Assembly: GCA_015059305.1 (NCBI GenBank)
Contig: SVAQ01000004.1
Location: 1 to 64,000, forward strand
From: Bacillota bacterium
Lineage (GTDB): Bacteria > Bacillota_I > Bacilli_A > RF39 > UBA660
Direction of reading: 5' to 3'
Length of the DNA: 64,000 bases
The position numbers and the translations under genes were made by a program. The notes under the pieces are model-generated. The model saw only the letters and a program-made list of their open reading frames with translations, did not search any database and was not told the origin of the DNA. Numbering within the stretch: position 1 is the first letter of the stretch; each line of letters opens with the position of its first letter. Positions 50,916 through 58,814 of the stretch are shown here, piece after piece.

Positions 50916-52319
50916 TTAATTAGCGAAAAAATCTCGCCACGGATCTTTATTTTTTAGTACCTTATTAATATTTTTTATTGTAATACTATTTGGTTTAATT
51001 TTATCTAAATCATCCCACGCTATTGGAATTGATACTGGAGCTTTTTTTCTAGCGCGTAATGAATAAGGAACAATACTCGTAGCCCCTCGAGTATTTCGTA
51101 CCCAATCAATAAATATTTTTCCTTCTCGTTTTTCTTTACGGATATTACTAGTATATTTATGAGGCCACTTAGCTTCCATTAACATTGCAATATTTTTAGC
51201 AATACTCCGAAATTCTTCCCAATTCAAATTTTGTGTTGGCACTACAACATGATATCCTTTTCCACCACTGGTTTTAAGATATGATTTTAACCCCAAGTCA
51301 TCTAAAATACTTTTTAAATCTTTAACGCCTTCACGCACTTTTCTTAAACTTAAATTTTCATCTGGATCTAAATCAAAAACCATTATATCTGGTGCTTCAA
51401 GTTCGTTTATCTTACTTCCCCATGCATGAAATTCTATACTATTCATTTGAACTTCACTAATTAAACCGCTAATATTAGTAATAAAATAATAGTCTTCTTT
51501 TTTATCATTTTCATTTGGTAATCCAATTCTAACAAATCCATCTCTTTCATTTTCAAAATGTTTTTTATAAAAATTATCTTGTTCTATACCTTCTGGACAT
51601 CTTATAGTACTTATAATTCGGTATTTAAGAAATGGTAACATCCGTTTGGCTACTTTTTGATAGTATTTAACCACTCTCATCTTAGTAATTTTTTCTTCCT
51701 GATACATAATTTTATTAGGATTACTAATAGTAATTCCCTCAATAGTGTTTTTATCATTTCTTTTTCTTCTTTTAATTTTATTTTCTATTTCTGACATTGT
51801 TCTTCCAGTTCGAATACTTGTTTTTAAATTTTTTATATCCGTAAATTCATAAAAAATATCTTGTTCCTTGATTAAAAGCCAGTTATCTTCTTTAATGTGG
51901 ACCAAAGCCCAAATCCCTTTAAGTCTTTTTCCGCATAACACTAATTTAACAATTCCCTTTTTAAAAGATTTTGAAAAATCACCGATAGGTTCCCAATATC
52001 CTTCATCAAAAAGCATTACTGTTCCTCCACCATATTGACCTTTGGGTATTGTACCTTCAAAATTACGATAATCTAAAGGATGATCTTCTACTAAAACAGC
52101 TAATCTTTTGTCAGATGGATTGTAAGATGGACCTTTAGGTACAGCCCAGCTTTTTAAAACACCATTCCATTCTAAGCGAAAATCATAGTGATCTTTCGAA
52201 GCCAAATGATGTTGAACTACAAACCTTAATTTATGGGGACTTTTTTTCTTTTTACCACGAGGTTCTTTTGTTTTATCAAAATTTCTTTTCTGATTATATA
52301 ATATTAAATTATTTTTCAT
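50916..52319 (-). CDS. LigD-like phosphoesterase-polymerase without ligase
   Basis: DNA end-processing enzyme of 467 residues. The N-terminal LigD 3'-phosphoesterase domain (~28-150) is recognised by VQHHLASKDHYDFRLEWNG, LKSWAVPKGPS and IPKGQYGGGTV. The LigD polymerase/primase domain (~195-460) is recognised by catalytic DIMVFDLDPDE and KTSGGKGYHVVVP. The ATP-dependent ligase domain normally present in LigD is missing, and no Ku or ligase gene lies within the window. It may act in non-homologous end joining with a ligase elsewhere, or in other gap filling. Confidence 0.9.
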   Translation of the reverse strand: MKNNLILYNQKRNFDKTKEPRGKKKKSPHKLRFVVQHHLASKDHYDFRLEWNGVLKSWAVPKGPSYNPSDKRLAVLVEDHPLDYRNFEGTIPKGQYGGGTVMLFDEGYWEPIGDFSKSFKKGIVKLVLCGKRLKGIWALVHIKEDNWLLIKEQDIFYEFTDIKNLKTSIRTGRTMSEIENKIKRRKRNDKNTIEGITISNPNKIMYQEEKITKMRVVKYYQKVAKRMLPFLKYRIISTIRCPEGIEQDNFYKKHFENERDGFVRIGLPNENDKKEDYYFITNISGLISEVQMNSIEFHAWGSKINELEAPDIMVFDLDPDENLSLRKVREGVKDLKSILDDLGLKSYLKTSGGKGYHVVVPTQNLNWEEFRSIAKNIAMLMEAKWPHKYTSNIRKEKREGKIFIDWVRNTRGATSIVPYSLRARKKAPVSIPIAWDDLDKIKPNSITIKNINKVLKNKDPWRDFFAN

Positions 52320-52520
52320 AAGTTTCCTCTTATTATTAATTTAACATTTTAACAATAAATTATACTTTTTATTTGTAACGATTAAAAATTATCACAGCAA
52401 AATAAAAGAGCTATTAAAGTTCTCTTAACTAATTTCTTTCTTCAAATATAATGTTGCTCACATTTAATTTAACACAAAGAAAAAGTGAAACTGAACTTCA
52501 GCTTCACTAATATATTCTAC

Positions 52521-52597
52521 TGGGGCGAAATGTGGGGATCGAACCCACGCATAACAGAGCCACAATCTGCCGTGTTAACCACTTCACCAATTCCGCC
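52521..52597 (-). tRNA. tRNA-His (GTG)
   Basis: Cloverleaf with encoded CCA. The acceptor GCGGAAT/ATTTCGC has the extra G(-1) pairing with discriminator C73, the histidine identity feature. Anticodon loop ATTGTGG (anticodon GTG). T-loop TTCGATC. Confidence 0.96.
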
Positions 52598-52611
52598 ATA
52601 AATGTAATACT

Positions 52612-52640
52612 AGAATATCAAAAAAACTAACTTTTGGCAA
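52612..52640 (-). promoter_or_regulatory. Promoter of tRNA-His
   Basis: Minus-strand -35 TTGCCA (52635-52640) and -10 TATTCT (52612-52617), 17-bp spacer. Confidence 0.65.
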
Positions 52641-52653
52641 GTATTTCGTTAAT

Positions 52654-53274
52654 TTATTTGATATCATCTAGTATTTTACGCATTTTTAACTTAATTCTTT
52701 GAATAGTATTATCTATTTGCTTAGGTGTTTTTTCTAAAACTCGAGCAATCTCTTGATAAGAAGTTTCATTTAACATATATGTAAATACTAAATATTCAAA
52801 ATTTGATAAATTCTCTTTAGCTAAAGTTACTATTTCGTTAAAGGTTTCAAACGAAGTTAAATTAGTAAGTGGATCAAATCTGTTATCATCACTAATTGTT
52901 TCAATAAGTGGCGTATTACTTTCGCCGTGAGCACTATCAAGAGACAAAGCATCCTTGATCATATGAGATTTTTGTGTGGTAAATTTATTTAAATATTTAA
53001 TTAACCTTCTTTCGATACATAAACTTAAAAAGGTTTTTAATGTCGTATTTTTATTATCTAAATACGAGTTTATACCATCACTAAAGCCATAAGATGCTTC
53101 GCAACGAAGTTCTTGTTCGTCAATCTGAAACGTTTTAATAAAATTAGAGTACTTTCTTATTAGTACGTCTATTAAATAGCCGTATTCTTCATAAATTATA
53201 TTTTTAATATGCTCTTCATCTTCGGGTAAAAGACTCATTAATTCACTATCAGAAATATCAAGATTATTTTTCAT
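52654..53274 (-). CDS. sigH: Sigma factor SigH (Spo0H-like)
   Basis: Alternative sigma factor of 206 residues. Region 2 has TLKTFLSLCIERRLIKYLNKFTTQ (compare the SigH LTSFKAFAELC pattern), the linker SLDSAHGESNTPLIETISDD, and the region 4 helix-turn-helix SYQEIARVLEKTPKQIDNTIQRIK, nearly SigH-like. Position directly after rlmB matches Bacillus yacO-(yacP)-sigH. I chose ATG 53274 after GGGGACAT; a longer frame to 53319 lies inside rlmB. SigH opens sporulation or competence in relatives, while its role here is open. The overlap with rlmB is 11 nt. Confidence 0.87.
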   Translation of the reverse strand: MKNNLDISDSELMSLLPEDEEHIKNIIYEEYGYLIDVLIRKYSNFIKTFQIDEQELRCEASYGFSDGINSYLDNKNTTLKTFLSLCIERRLIKYLNKFTTQKSHMIKDALSLDSAHGESNTPLIETISDDNRFDPLTNLTSFETFNEIVTLAKENLSNFEYLVFTYMLNETSYQEIARVLEKTPKQIDNTIQRIKLKMRKILDDIK

Positions 53275-53932
53275 ATGTCCCCATTTCATATAAAAGTATT
53301 CCCGCACTAACAGAAGCATTTAAACTATTGATTTTGCCTTTCATTGGTAAAGAAACTATCACATCAGAATTTTTTCTCACAATAGAGGAAACACCTTCGC
53401 CCTCACTACCTATTACTAAAACTTTCTTCGGTGCATAATTTATTTTTTTATAATCCTCTCCATCCATATCAGCACAGTATACAAAATATCCCTCATCTTT
53501 AAGTTTATTTAAAGTATTAACAAGATTTGACACCATTACGATTTTAACATTATTAATAGCACCTACACTAGTCTTATAAACAGTATCATTTACTAATACA
53601 CTTCGATCTTTAGGAATAATAATTGAATCTACCCCCATACATTCACAAGTTCTTATGATAGCTCCAAAATTATGTGGATCTGATAAATGATCTAAGACAA
53701 CTACAAGGTTTCCTGTTATATCATCATATGAATAATATTCATAGTCAAAAATATCAATTACAATACCTTGATGATTCCCTTTTACTTTTTTATCCAGAAT
53801 GTTATTATCTACAAAATCATATTTAATTTTATTTTCATGTAAATAATCTAAATATTCTTTACGAGCTACATAAACTTTCTTAATTTGTTTTTTATCAAGT
53901 TCATGCAAAACATTTTTTCCATAAACTAGCAT
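53264..53932 (-). CDS. rlmB: 23S rRNA 2'-O-methyltransferase RlmB
   Basis: SpoU-family enzyme methylating the ribose of G2251 in 23S rRNA. 222 residues: a small N-terminal substrate-binding domain (VYGKNVLHELDKK...), then the SPOUT knot domain with VLDHLSDPHNFGAIIRTCE (motif 1), VIGSEGEGV (motif 2) and PMKGKINSLNASVSAGILLYE (motif 3). ATG 53932 has GGGAGTGA upstream; the longer frame does not. It precedes sigH with an 11-nt overlap. Confidence 0.95.
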   Translation of the reverse strand: MLVYGKNVLHELDKKQIKKVYVARKEYLDYLHENKIKYDFVDNNILDKKVKGNHQGIVIDIFDYEYYSYDDITGNLVVVLDHLSDPHNFGAIIRTCECMGVDSIIIPKDRSVLVNDTVYKTSVGAINNVKIVMVSNLVNTLNKLKDEGYFVYCADMDGEDYKKINYAPKKVLVIGSEGEGVSSIVRKNSDVIVSLPMKGKINSLNASVSAGILLYEMGTYEK

Positions 53933-54030
53933 AATATCACTCCCTATTACTTCCGGCATTTCGTAACTTCATTATATCAAATATCCTTAATATTGTAATT
54001 AAAAAACTTCACTTTCTACTATACATTCAA

Positions 54031-54058
54031 TTGACCGTCAAAAACGTAAAATTATAGT
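54031..54058 (+). promoter_or_regulatory. Promoter of the zinc alcohol dehydrogenase
   Basis: -35 TTGACC (54031-54036) and -10 TATAGT (54053-54058), 16-bp spacer, ~50 bp before the start codon. Confidence 0.6.
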
Positions 54059-54107
54059 ATAATAAATCAAATTGTTATATAATAAGAATAAAATAAGGAG
54101 TGAAAAT

Positions 54108-55136
54108 ATGAAAAGTGCTGCGATTAAATCGAAAAAATTAATAGTAACAAAAGAAATACCAGAACCAGTTAGTACAAAAGGAAGCGTTGTAATTGATGTT
54201 AAAAAAGCAGGAATTTGTGGTTCTGACATTCATAATTGGGATCTAGGTCTTCCAGAAGGACTAGTTATGGGACATGAATTTAGTGGAATTGTAACTGATC
54301 CTGGGGCTCGTAAAGATTTAAAAATTGGAGATCGAGTTACCGCTTTACCAATTTCACCATGTCGTCAATGTCCCGCATGTGAAAGTGGAAATTATCAATA
54401 TTGTCCTCAAACATGGACTTATGCAGTTGGGCTTAGTCTAGATAACCCTGGTGCTTATGCTCCAAAATGTGCAATTAGACCAGACATGGTAGTTAAAGTT
54501 CCAGATAGCATCAATGATAACGAAGTGGCAATGATTGAACCTGCTGCTGTTGCATTACACGCAATTCGTTTGGCAGATCTAGAAGTTGGTAACAAGGTTT
54601 TAGTAATTGGCGCAGGAGTTATCGGAGACTTATGTGCTTTATTTGCAAAATTAAACGGTGCAAGTTATGTTGCAATATCAGAAACCAATTCAAAACGCGG
54701 AGAAAAAAGCGTTAAATTAAATTGTGCAGACGAATGGTTTGATGCAAAAGATGCAAATTTCATGCAAAAAGTTTTAAAAGAGTGTCCTTATGGATATGAT
54801 GTAGTTGTTGATTGCTCTGGAAACTCTGCCGCAGTTACTACTGCATTAGCAACCGCTAGACCTAATGGCTGTGTTGTTCTTGTAGGGGTCGCTACTGAAA
54901 ACATTAGTATTCCATCTGCTCTACTTGTTACAAGAGAACTTAAAGTATATGGTGCTATCGCTTATACGGTTCAAGAATTTAGAGATTGTATTGATTTAAT
55001 ATATCGAAAAAGAATTAATGTTGAACAATTTGTCGATGATATTGTATCTATTGACGAAGTTCAAAATTCATTTGAAAGATTAACTTGTGGAACTGATGAT
55101 GCTATTAAAATATTAATTGATCCAAACAAAAACTAG
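54108..55136 (+). CDS. Zinc-dependent alcohol/polyol dehydrogenase
   Basis: MDR-family dehydrogenase of 342 residues. The catalytic zinc region is KAGICGSDIHNWD with GHEFSG. The structural zinc lobe has four Cys in CRQCPACESGNYQYC. The NAD(P) motif is VLVIGAGVIGDL. It is closest in character to sorbitol/galactitol-phosphate or threonine dehydrogenases. The start ATG follows AAGGAGTG; an in-frame upstream ATG at 54072 has no site. It is a single-gene unit ending in a strong hairpin. Confidence 0.93.
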   Translation: MKSAAIKSKKLIVTKEIPEPVSTKGSVVIDVKKAGICGSDIHNWDLGLPEGLVMGHEFSGIVTDPGARKDLKIGDRVTALPISPCRQCPACESGNYQYCPQTWTYAVGLSLDNPGAYAPKCAIRPDMVVKVPDSINDNEVAMIEPAAVALHAIRLADLEVGNKVLVIGAGVIGDLCALFAKLNGASYVAISETNSKRGEKSVKLNCADEWFDAKDANFMQKVLKECPYGYDVVVDCSGNSAAVTTALATARPNGCVVLVGVATENISIPSALLVTRELKVYGAIAYTVQEFRDCIDLIYRKRINVEQFVDDIVSIDEVQNSFERLTCGTDDAIKILIDPNKN

Positions 55137-55157
55137 CGAACGCTAGTTTTTTTATTT
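55130..55157 (+). terminator. Terminator of the alcohol dehydrogenase
   Basis: AAACTAGCG/CGCTAGTTT stem with a 2-nt loop and a T run. Confidence 0.87.
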
Positions 55158-55198
55158 TGTAATTTCAACAACACTACTTTGAAAATTTCTAATGTCAA

Positions 55199-55639
55199 TC
55201 AAAAATATCGATTCTTCCTATCTTGGTAATCATTATAGGAAGATAAACTTAAAGCTCCAAGGCCAATAGATAATAAGATAATCGAATCTCTAACCGCTAG
55301 TTGATTCATTATATTTAAAACTGCAACAGATAGCCCCATAGCTAGACCTATTCCTTTTAAAATTAACTGAATTATTTCTCTAAGTTCATTCTTTTTCGTA
55401 GTTTTTAAATATGGATTATTATCTGATTTACATAAATCAAGCAAATAAGAACTATCAACTTCCAACAAATTTGCTAATTTTGAAATCGAAGTAATATCAG
55501 GATAAGACAAACCCCTTTCCCATTTACTAACCGCTTTATCAGTAATATGAAGTTTGTTGGCTAAATCTTGTTGAGTCATCCCTTTTGCTTTTCGCAAACT
55601 AACTATGACGTCTGCAAATTTTCGGTTATTTTCTTTCAT
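55199..55639 (-). CDS. XRE-family regulator with C-terminal membrane helices
   Basis: 146 residues: an XRE helix-turn-helix (~8-65; TQQDLANKLHITDKAVSKWE), a charged linker and two hydrophobic helices (LKGIGLAMGLSVAVLNIMNQL; SIILLSIGLGALSLSSY). It is the third membrane XRE protein in the window and the only one with no exterior domain. This type often represses its own gene or a toxin or transporter; no partner is apparent. Confidence 0.85.
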   Translation of the reverse strand: MKENNRKFADVIVSLRKAKGMTQQDLANKLHITDKAVSKWERGLSYPDITSISKLANLLEVDSSYLLDLCKSDNNPYLKTTKKNELREIIQLILKGIGLAMGLSVAVLNIMNQLAVRDSIILLSIGLGALSLSSYNDYQDRKNRYF

Positions 55640-55742
55640 AATTTGACCACCTCTAGTTCATATTACTATATTTTAGGTAAACTTCACATATTCTATTAGT
55701 TTCATTTTATCTACTTATAGTTTAGTTTAATATATTAAATTT

Positions 55743-56222
55743 TTATTTTTCAGATTTAATATATTTTATATCAAACTTATCTAATATTTGAATATTAATA
55801 TGCTTTTTTATTAATGCATCACTAATTGTTTCTTCATTACCATCATTGTATTTTACTACCATATAATTATTTTTCATACAGCTCCAATAATAAGTATAAT
55901 TATCATCTTCATAAAACTTTTCTAATGCTGCCGCGCAAACAAAGTCCTCTATTTCTTCAGTTTTATCTACTAATTTATAGTTACCACCTTTGTAAGAACA
56001 AGAATAACTATAACCCTTAAGTATTATTTGCGGCTTTGAAGATTCATGACAAATAACTACATCATATAATGGTCCTTTGTAAATAGTATCTATTGAATCT
56101 CCATTATCTCCTTTAATTGTAAATATAGGTTTATTAACTATATAAACACTTATTAAGTCTAATGCAATTAATAAAACAATTATTTCTATAATATTTAAAA
56201 TAATCTTTAACCATTTCTTCAT
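55743..56222 (-). CDS. Membrane-anchored unknown protein
   Basis: 159 residues with an N-terminal membrane helix (IILNIIEIIVLLIALDLISVYIV) and a small exterior domain containing Cys residues (DVVICHES, YSYSCSYKGG, FVCAAALEKF, YWSCMKN). The family is not recognised. It follows the Ig-like lipoprotein gene by 33 bp, so the two may form an exported pair. Confidence 0.6.
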   Translation of the reverse strand: MKKWLKIILNIIEIIVLLIALDLISVYIVNKPIFTIKGDNGDSIDTIYKGPLYDVVICHESSKPQIILKGYSYSCSYKGGNYKLVDKTEEIEDFVCAAALEKFYEDDNYTYYWSCMKNNYMVVKYNDGNEETISDALIKKHINIQILDKFDIKYIKSEK

Positions 56223-56255
56223 AATAATTCTCCTTTACTTGATTTTTAAAATATT

Positions 56256-56714
56256 TTATTCAATGGTAAATTCAGCAGACACATAAAACTTCTCATATGT
56301 ATCCTCATTAGTTTTAAAATTAACATCTTTTATAATTCTATATTTGCCGGGAGCCAATGTTCCATAACCATACGACCAATTAATTTCTATCTCTTTTAAT
56401 TCTTGAGGTTTCAAACTAAATGCCGGCATTGTAAAATTTAATTCTACATTTATTTTATGCCATTTTCCATCTTTTTTTATTTCTATTTCGTAAGGATTTC
56501 CATATTCAAATGCTTTATCACTCTTATTTTTCAAAATCAATGTTGCTCCCGTTTTTGTCAAAGTTCCCTCTTTAATAGATAACGACACATCTTGTTCATC
56601 AATAATAATATTAGATTCATTACCAACGTCAAATTCATTTTTAACTTTTCCACAACCAGCCAAACTTAAAAATGCAATCATACACATGATACTAGTTAAT
56701 ATTTTCTTTTTCAT
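56256..56714 (-). CDS. Lipoprotein with Ig-like fold
   Basis: 152 residues: signal peptide and lipobox LAGC (Cys21), then a beta-sandwich domain. GTLTKTGATLILKNKSDKAFEYGNPYEIEI and the Pro-containing EL...W(SY) strands resemble the bacterial Ig-like Big_14 family, in which the TxxGATL...N motif and YG are typical. The ligand is unknown. It is first of a two-gene exported set. Confidence 0.75.
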   Translation of the reverse strand: MKKKILTSIMCMIAFLSLAGCGKVKNEFDVGNESNIIIDEQDVSLSIKEGTLTKTGATLILKNKSDKAFEYGNPYEIEIKKDGKWHKINVELNFTMPAFSLKPQELKEIEINWSYGYGTLAPGKYRIIKDVNFKTNEDTYEKFYVSAEFTIE

Positions 56715-56855
56715 ATTTTTCCTCCACTACGATAAAATGCTATTTATCACCTAGATTATATCAAAAATACAGCAAACAATAAATTATTTATTATAATTAT
56801 TTGGCTAATAAAAAAAGAACTATTAAATAACTAATAGTTCTACTTAAATTTCAAA

Positions 56856-56931
56856 TGGTGCTGGGGATAAGAATCGCACTTATGACCTACGCTTTACGAG
56901 AGCGTTGCTCTACTAACTGAGCTACCCCAGC
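56856..56931 (-). tRNA. tRNA-Thr (CGT) with altered elbow
   Basis: Cloverleaf with CCA: acceptor GCTGGGG/CCCCAGC, anticodon loop CTCGTAA (anticodon CGT) and T-stem ATAAG/CTTAT. Two universal positions differ. The D-loop is AGTTAGTA (G18 is A) and the T-loop is TGCGATT (T55 is G). These form the 18-55 tertiary pair in normal tRNAs. All stems pair, so it is not an obvious pseudogene. Confidence 0.9.
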
Positions 56932-56941
56932 AACTATTAAT

Positions 56942-56986
56942 AGTATACACCATTAAACTTGAATTTACAACATTTTATGTTAAGAT
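56942..56986. promoter_or_regulatory. Divergent promoters of tRNA-Thr and the radical SAM gene
   Basis: Minus strand: -35 TTGTAA (56965-56970) and -10 TATACT (56942-56947), 17-bp spacer. Plus strand: -35 TTGAAT (56959-56964) and -10 TAAGAT (56981-56986), 16-bp spacer. The -35 boxes are back to back, so polymerases may compete. Confidence 0.68.
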
Positions 56987-57008
56987 ATTTACATAAAGAG
57001 GGAAAAAT

Positions 57009-57923
57009 ATGTTTAAATATACACTAGATAATAAACGCTATCATACTTTTAATTACTTTCTTAGAAATAAATTTAATTCTAAAGTCTTTAAAATACCTAT
57101 TGATGCTCATGCTAGTTGTCCAAACAAATTAACTGGCGGATGTATTTATTGCAAAGATAATAGCAAAGCAAATATTACCGATAATTCTCTTTCATTATAT
57201 GAACAATATATTAATGAAGTTAAAATCTTAAACCAAAAATGGCCAAATGCTAAACACATTATCTATTTTCAAACTGGAACTAACACTTATATGCCTTTAG
57301 AGGAGTTTAAAAAGAATATTGAACCATTTTTAGGCGTACCCGAAATTGTCGGCATTTCCATTGCAACACGTAGCGATTCCCTAACAGATGATTATATTGA
57401 ATATTTTAAAGAGCTTAATAAACACACTTTTTTAACGGTAGAATTAGGATTACAAAGTTCTAAAAACGAAACTTTAAAATTAATAAATCGTGGACATGAT
57501 AAAGAAAATTTTGCAAAAGCTGTAAAAAAACTAAAAGAAAATAACATCTTCGTAGTAGCACATATTATTAACGGACTTCCTTTTGAAAATAAAGAAGATA
57601 TGTTAGAAACAATTAATTTTTTAAACCAAATTAAGATTGATGGCGTAAAAATTCATATGCTTCATGTATTAAAAGATACATCTTTAGAAAAGCTTTATAA
57701 CAATACTAATTTTCACATTCTAACTAAAGAAGAATATATTGATATTGTTATTGATCAACTAGAATTATTAGACGAAAAAATTGTTATTGAAAGAATTACT
57801 GGTGATCCTATCATTGAAGATTTAATTACTCCAACATGGCTTACTAAAAAGTTCATATTACTTAATGATATTGATAAAGAAATGGTTAAAAGAAACACTT
57901 ATCAAGGCAAAAAAAATAATTAG
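57009..57923 (+). CDS. YhcC/TIGR01212-family radical SAM protein
   Basis: 304-residue radical SAM protein. The cluster site is CPNKLTGGCIYC (Cys-x7-Cys-x2-Cys spacing, characteristic of the YhcC group). The next strands include IIYFQTGTNTY, ISIATRSDSL and TVELGLQSSKNETLKLINRGH, as in coproporphyrinogen-oxidase-like proteins. Its substrate is not established in any family member I know. It is a single gene with its own promoter and terminator. Confidence 0.92.
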   Translation: MFKYTLDNKRYHTFNYFLRNKFNSKVFKIPIDAHASCPNKLTGGCIYCKDNSKANITDNSLSLYEQYINEVKILNQKWPNAKHIIYFQTGTNTYMPLEEFKKNIEPFLGVPEIVGISIATRSDSLTDDYIEYFKELNKHTFLTVELGLQSSKNETLKLINRGHDKENFAKAVKKLKENNIFVVAHIINGLPFENKEDMLETINFLNQIKIDGVKIHMLHVLKDTSLEKLYNNTNFHILTKEEYIDIVIDQLELLDEKIVIERITGDPIIEDLITPTWLTKKFILLNDIDKEMVKRNTYQGKKNN

Positions 57924-57944
57924 CGTAATGCTAATTATTTTTGA
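57912..57944. terminator. Bidirectional terminator
   Basis: AAATAATTAGC/GCTAATTATTT stem with A and T runs between the convergent radical SAM and SPFH genes. Confidence 0.83.
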
Positions 57945-58696
57945 TTGTTATTTTTATTTGCAAAACCTTGAATTGCATTTAACACTTCAATTGGCAGCGC
58001 AAAAAATATAGTATTAGATTGATCTGAAGAAACATCGTTAATTGTTTCTAAAGTTCTTAAATGTAAAGCTCCAGGACTGCTTACTAACAATTGTGCAGCT
58101 TCTGCTAAATTTTTAGCAGCGGCAGCTTCACCTTCAGATTTAGTAATAACGGCTTGTTTTTCTCTTTCTGCTTCGGCAGCACGCGCTATAACTCTCTTCA
58201 TTTCATCTGTTAACGAAATATCTTTTAGTTCAACATTTTCAACTTTAATTCCCCAAGGATCAGTTTCTTTATCAATAATTTCTCTTATCTTTGCCGATAA
58301 AGTTTCTCTTTCACTTAATAGTTCATCTAAAGTTACACTACCTACAGTATTACGCATTGTAGTTTGAGCAAGCTGAGCAGTTGCATAATAAAAATCTTCT
58401 ACTTCTAAAACTGCTAAAGAAGCATCAAATACTTTATAATAAATTACAGCATTTATTTTAACTGATACATTATCTTTTGTAATTGCTTCTTGCTCTGGAA
58501 CATCATCAACTTTAGTTCTTATATCTACTTTCTTAAAAGATTGAAAAATTGGTAATACAATTCTCCAGCCAGGTTCCATAACTTTTGTAAACTTACCTAA
58601 TGTAAATTTTACTCCTCTTTCATACTGATTGATTTGTTTTAATGACATTAAAATAATCACACCAACAATAATTAGTAACGTAAATCCAAATTCCAT
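57935..58696 (-). CDS. SPFH/stomatin-like membrane protein (slipin)
   Basis: 253 residues: an N-terminal membrane helix, then an SPFH domain. Marks are QYERGVKFTLGKFTKVMEPG, VDDVPEQEAITKDNVSV, TMRNTVGSVTLDELLSER and the coiled coil RAAEAEREKQAVITKSEGEA. Slipins form large oligomers and often pair with an NfeD protease, which is not present here. Confidence 0.93.
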   Translation of the reverse strand: MEFGFTLLIIVGVIILMSLKQINQYERGVKFTLGKFTKVMEPGWRIVLPIFQSFKKVDIRTKVDDVPEQEAITKDNVSVKINAVIYYKVFDASLAVLEVEDFYYATAQLAQTTMRNTVGSVTLDELLSERETLSAKIREIIDKETDPWGIKVENVELKDISLTDEMKRVIARAAEAEREKQAVITKSEGEAAAAKNLAEAAQLLVSSPGALHLRTLETINDVSSDQSNTIFFALPIEVLNAIQGFANKNNNQK

Positions 58697-58787
58697 ATCA
58701 CCACTCCTTTACTACATCATATGGATTAAATATTAATCTATGCTGCACCTTAATTAAATTATATCATTATTATAATTTCAAATAAAG

Positions 58788-58814
58788 AAAAAAAGCCATT
58801 ATTTTCTGGCTTTT
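58788..58814 (-). terminator. Terminator of the thrS operon
   Basis: AAAAGCCA/TGGCTTTT stem overlapping the stop codon, followed by a T run on the minus strand. Confidence 0.85.
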
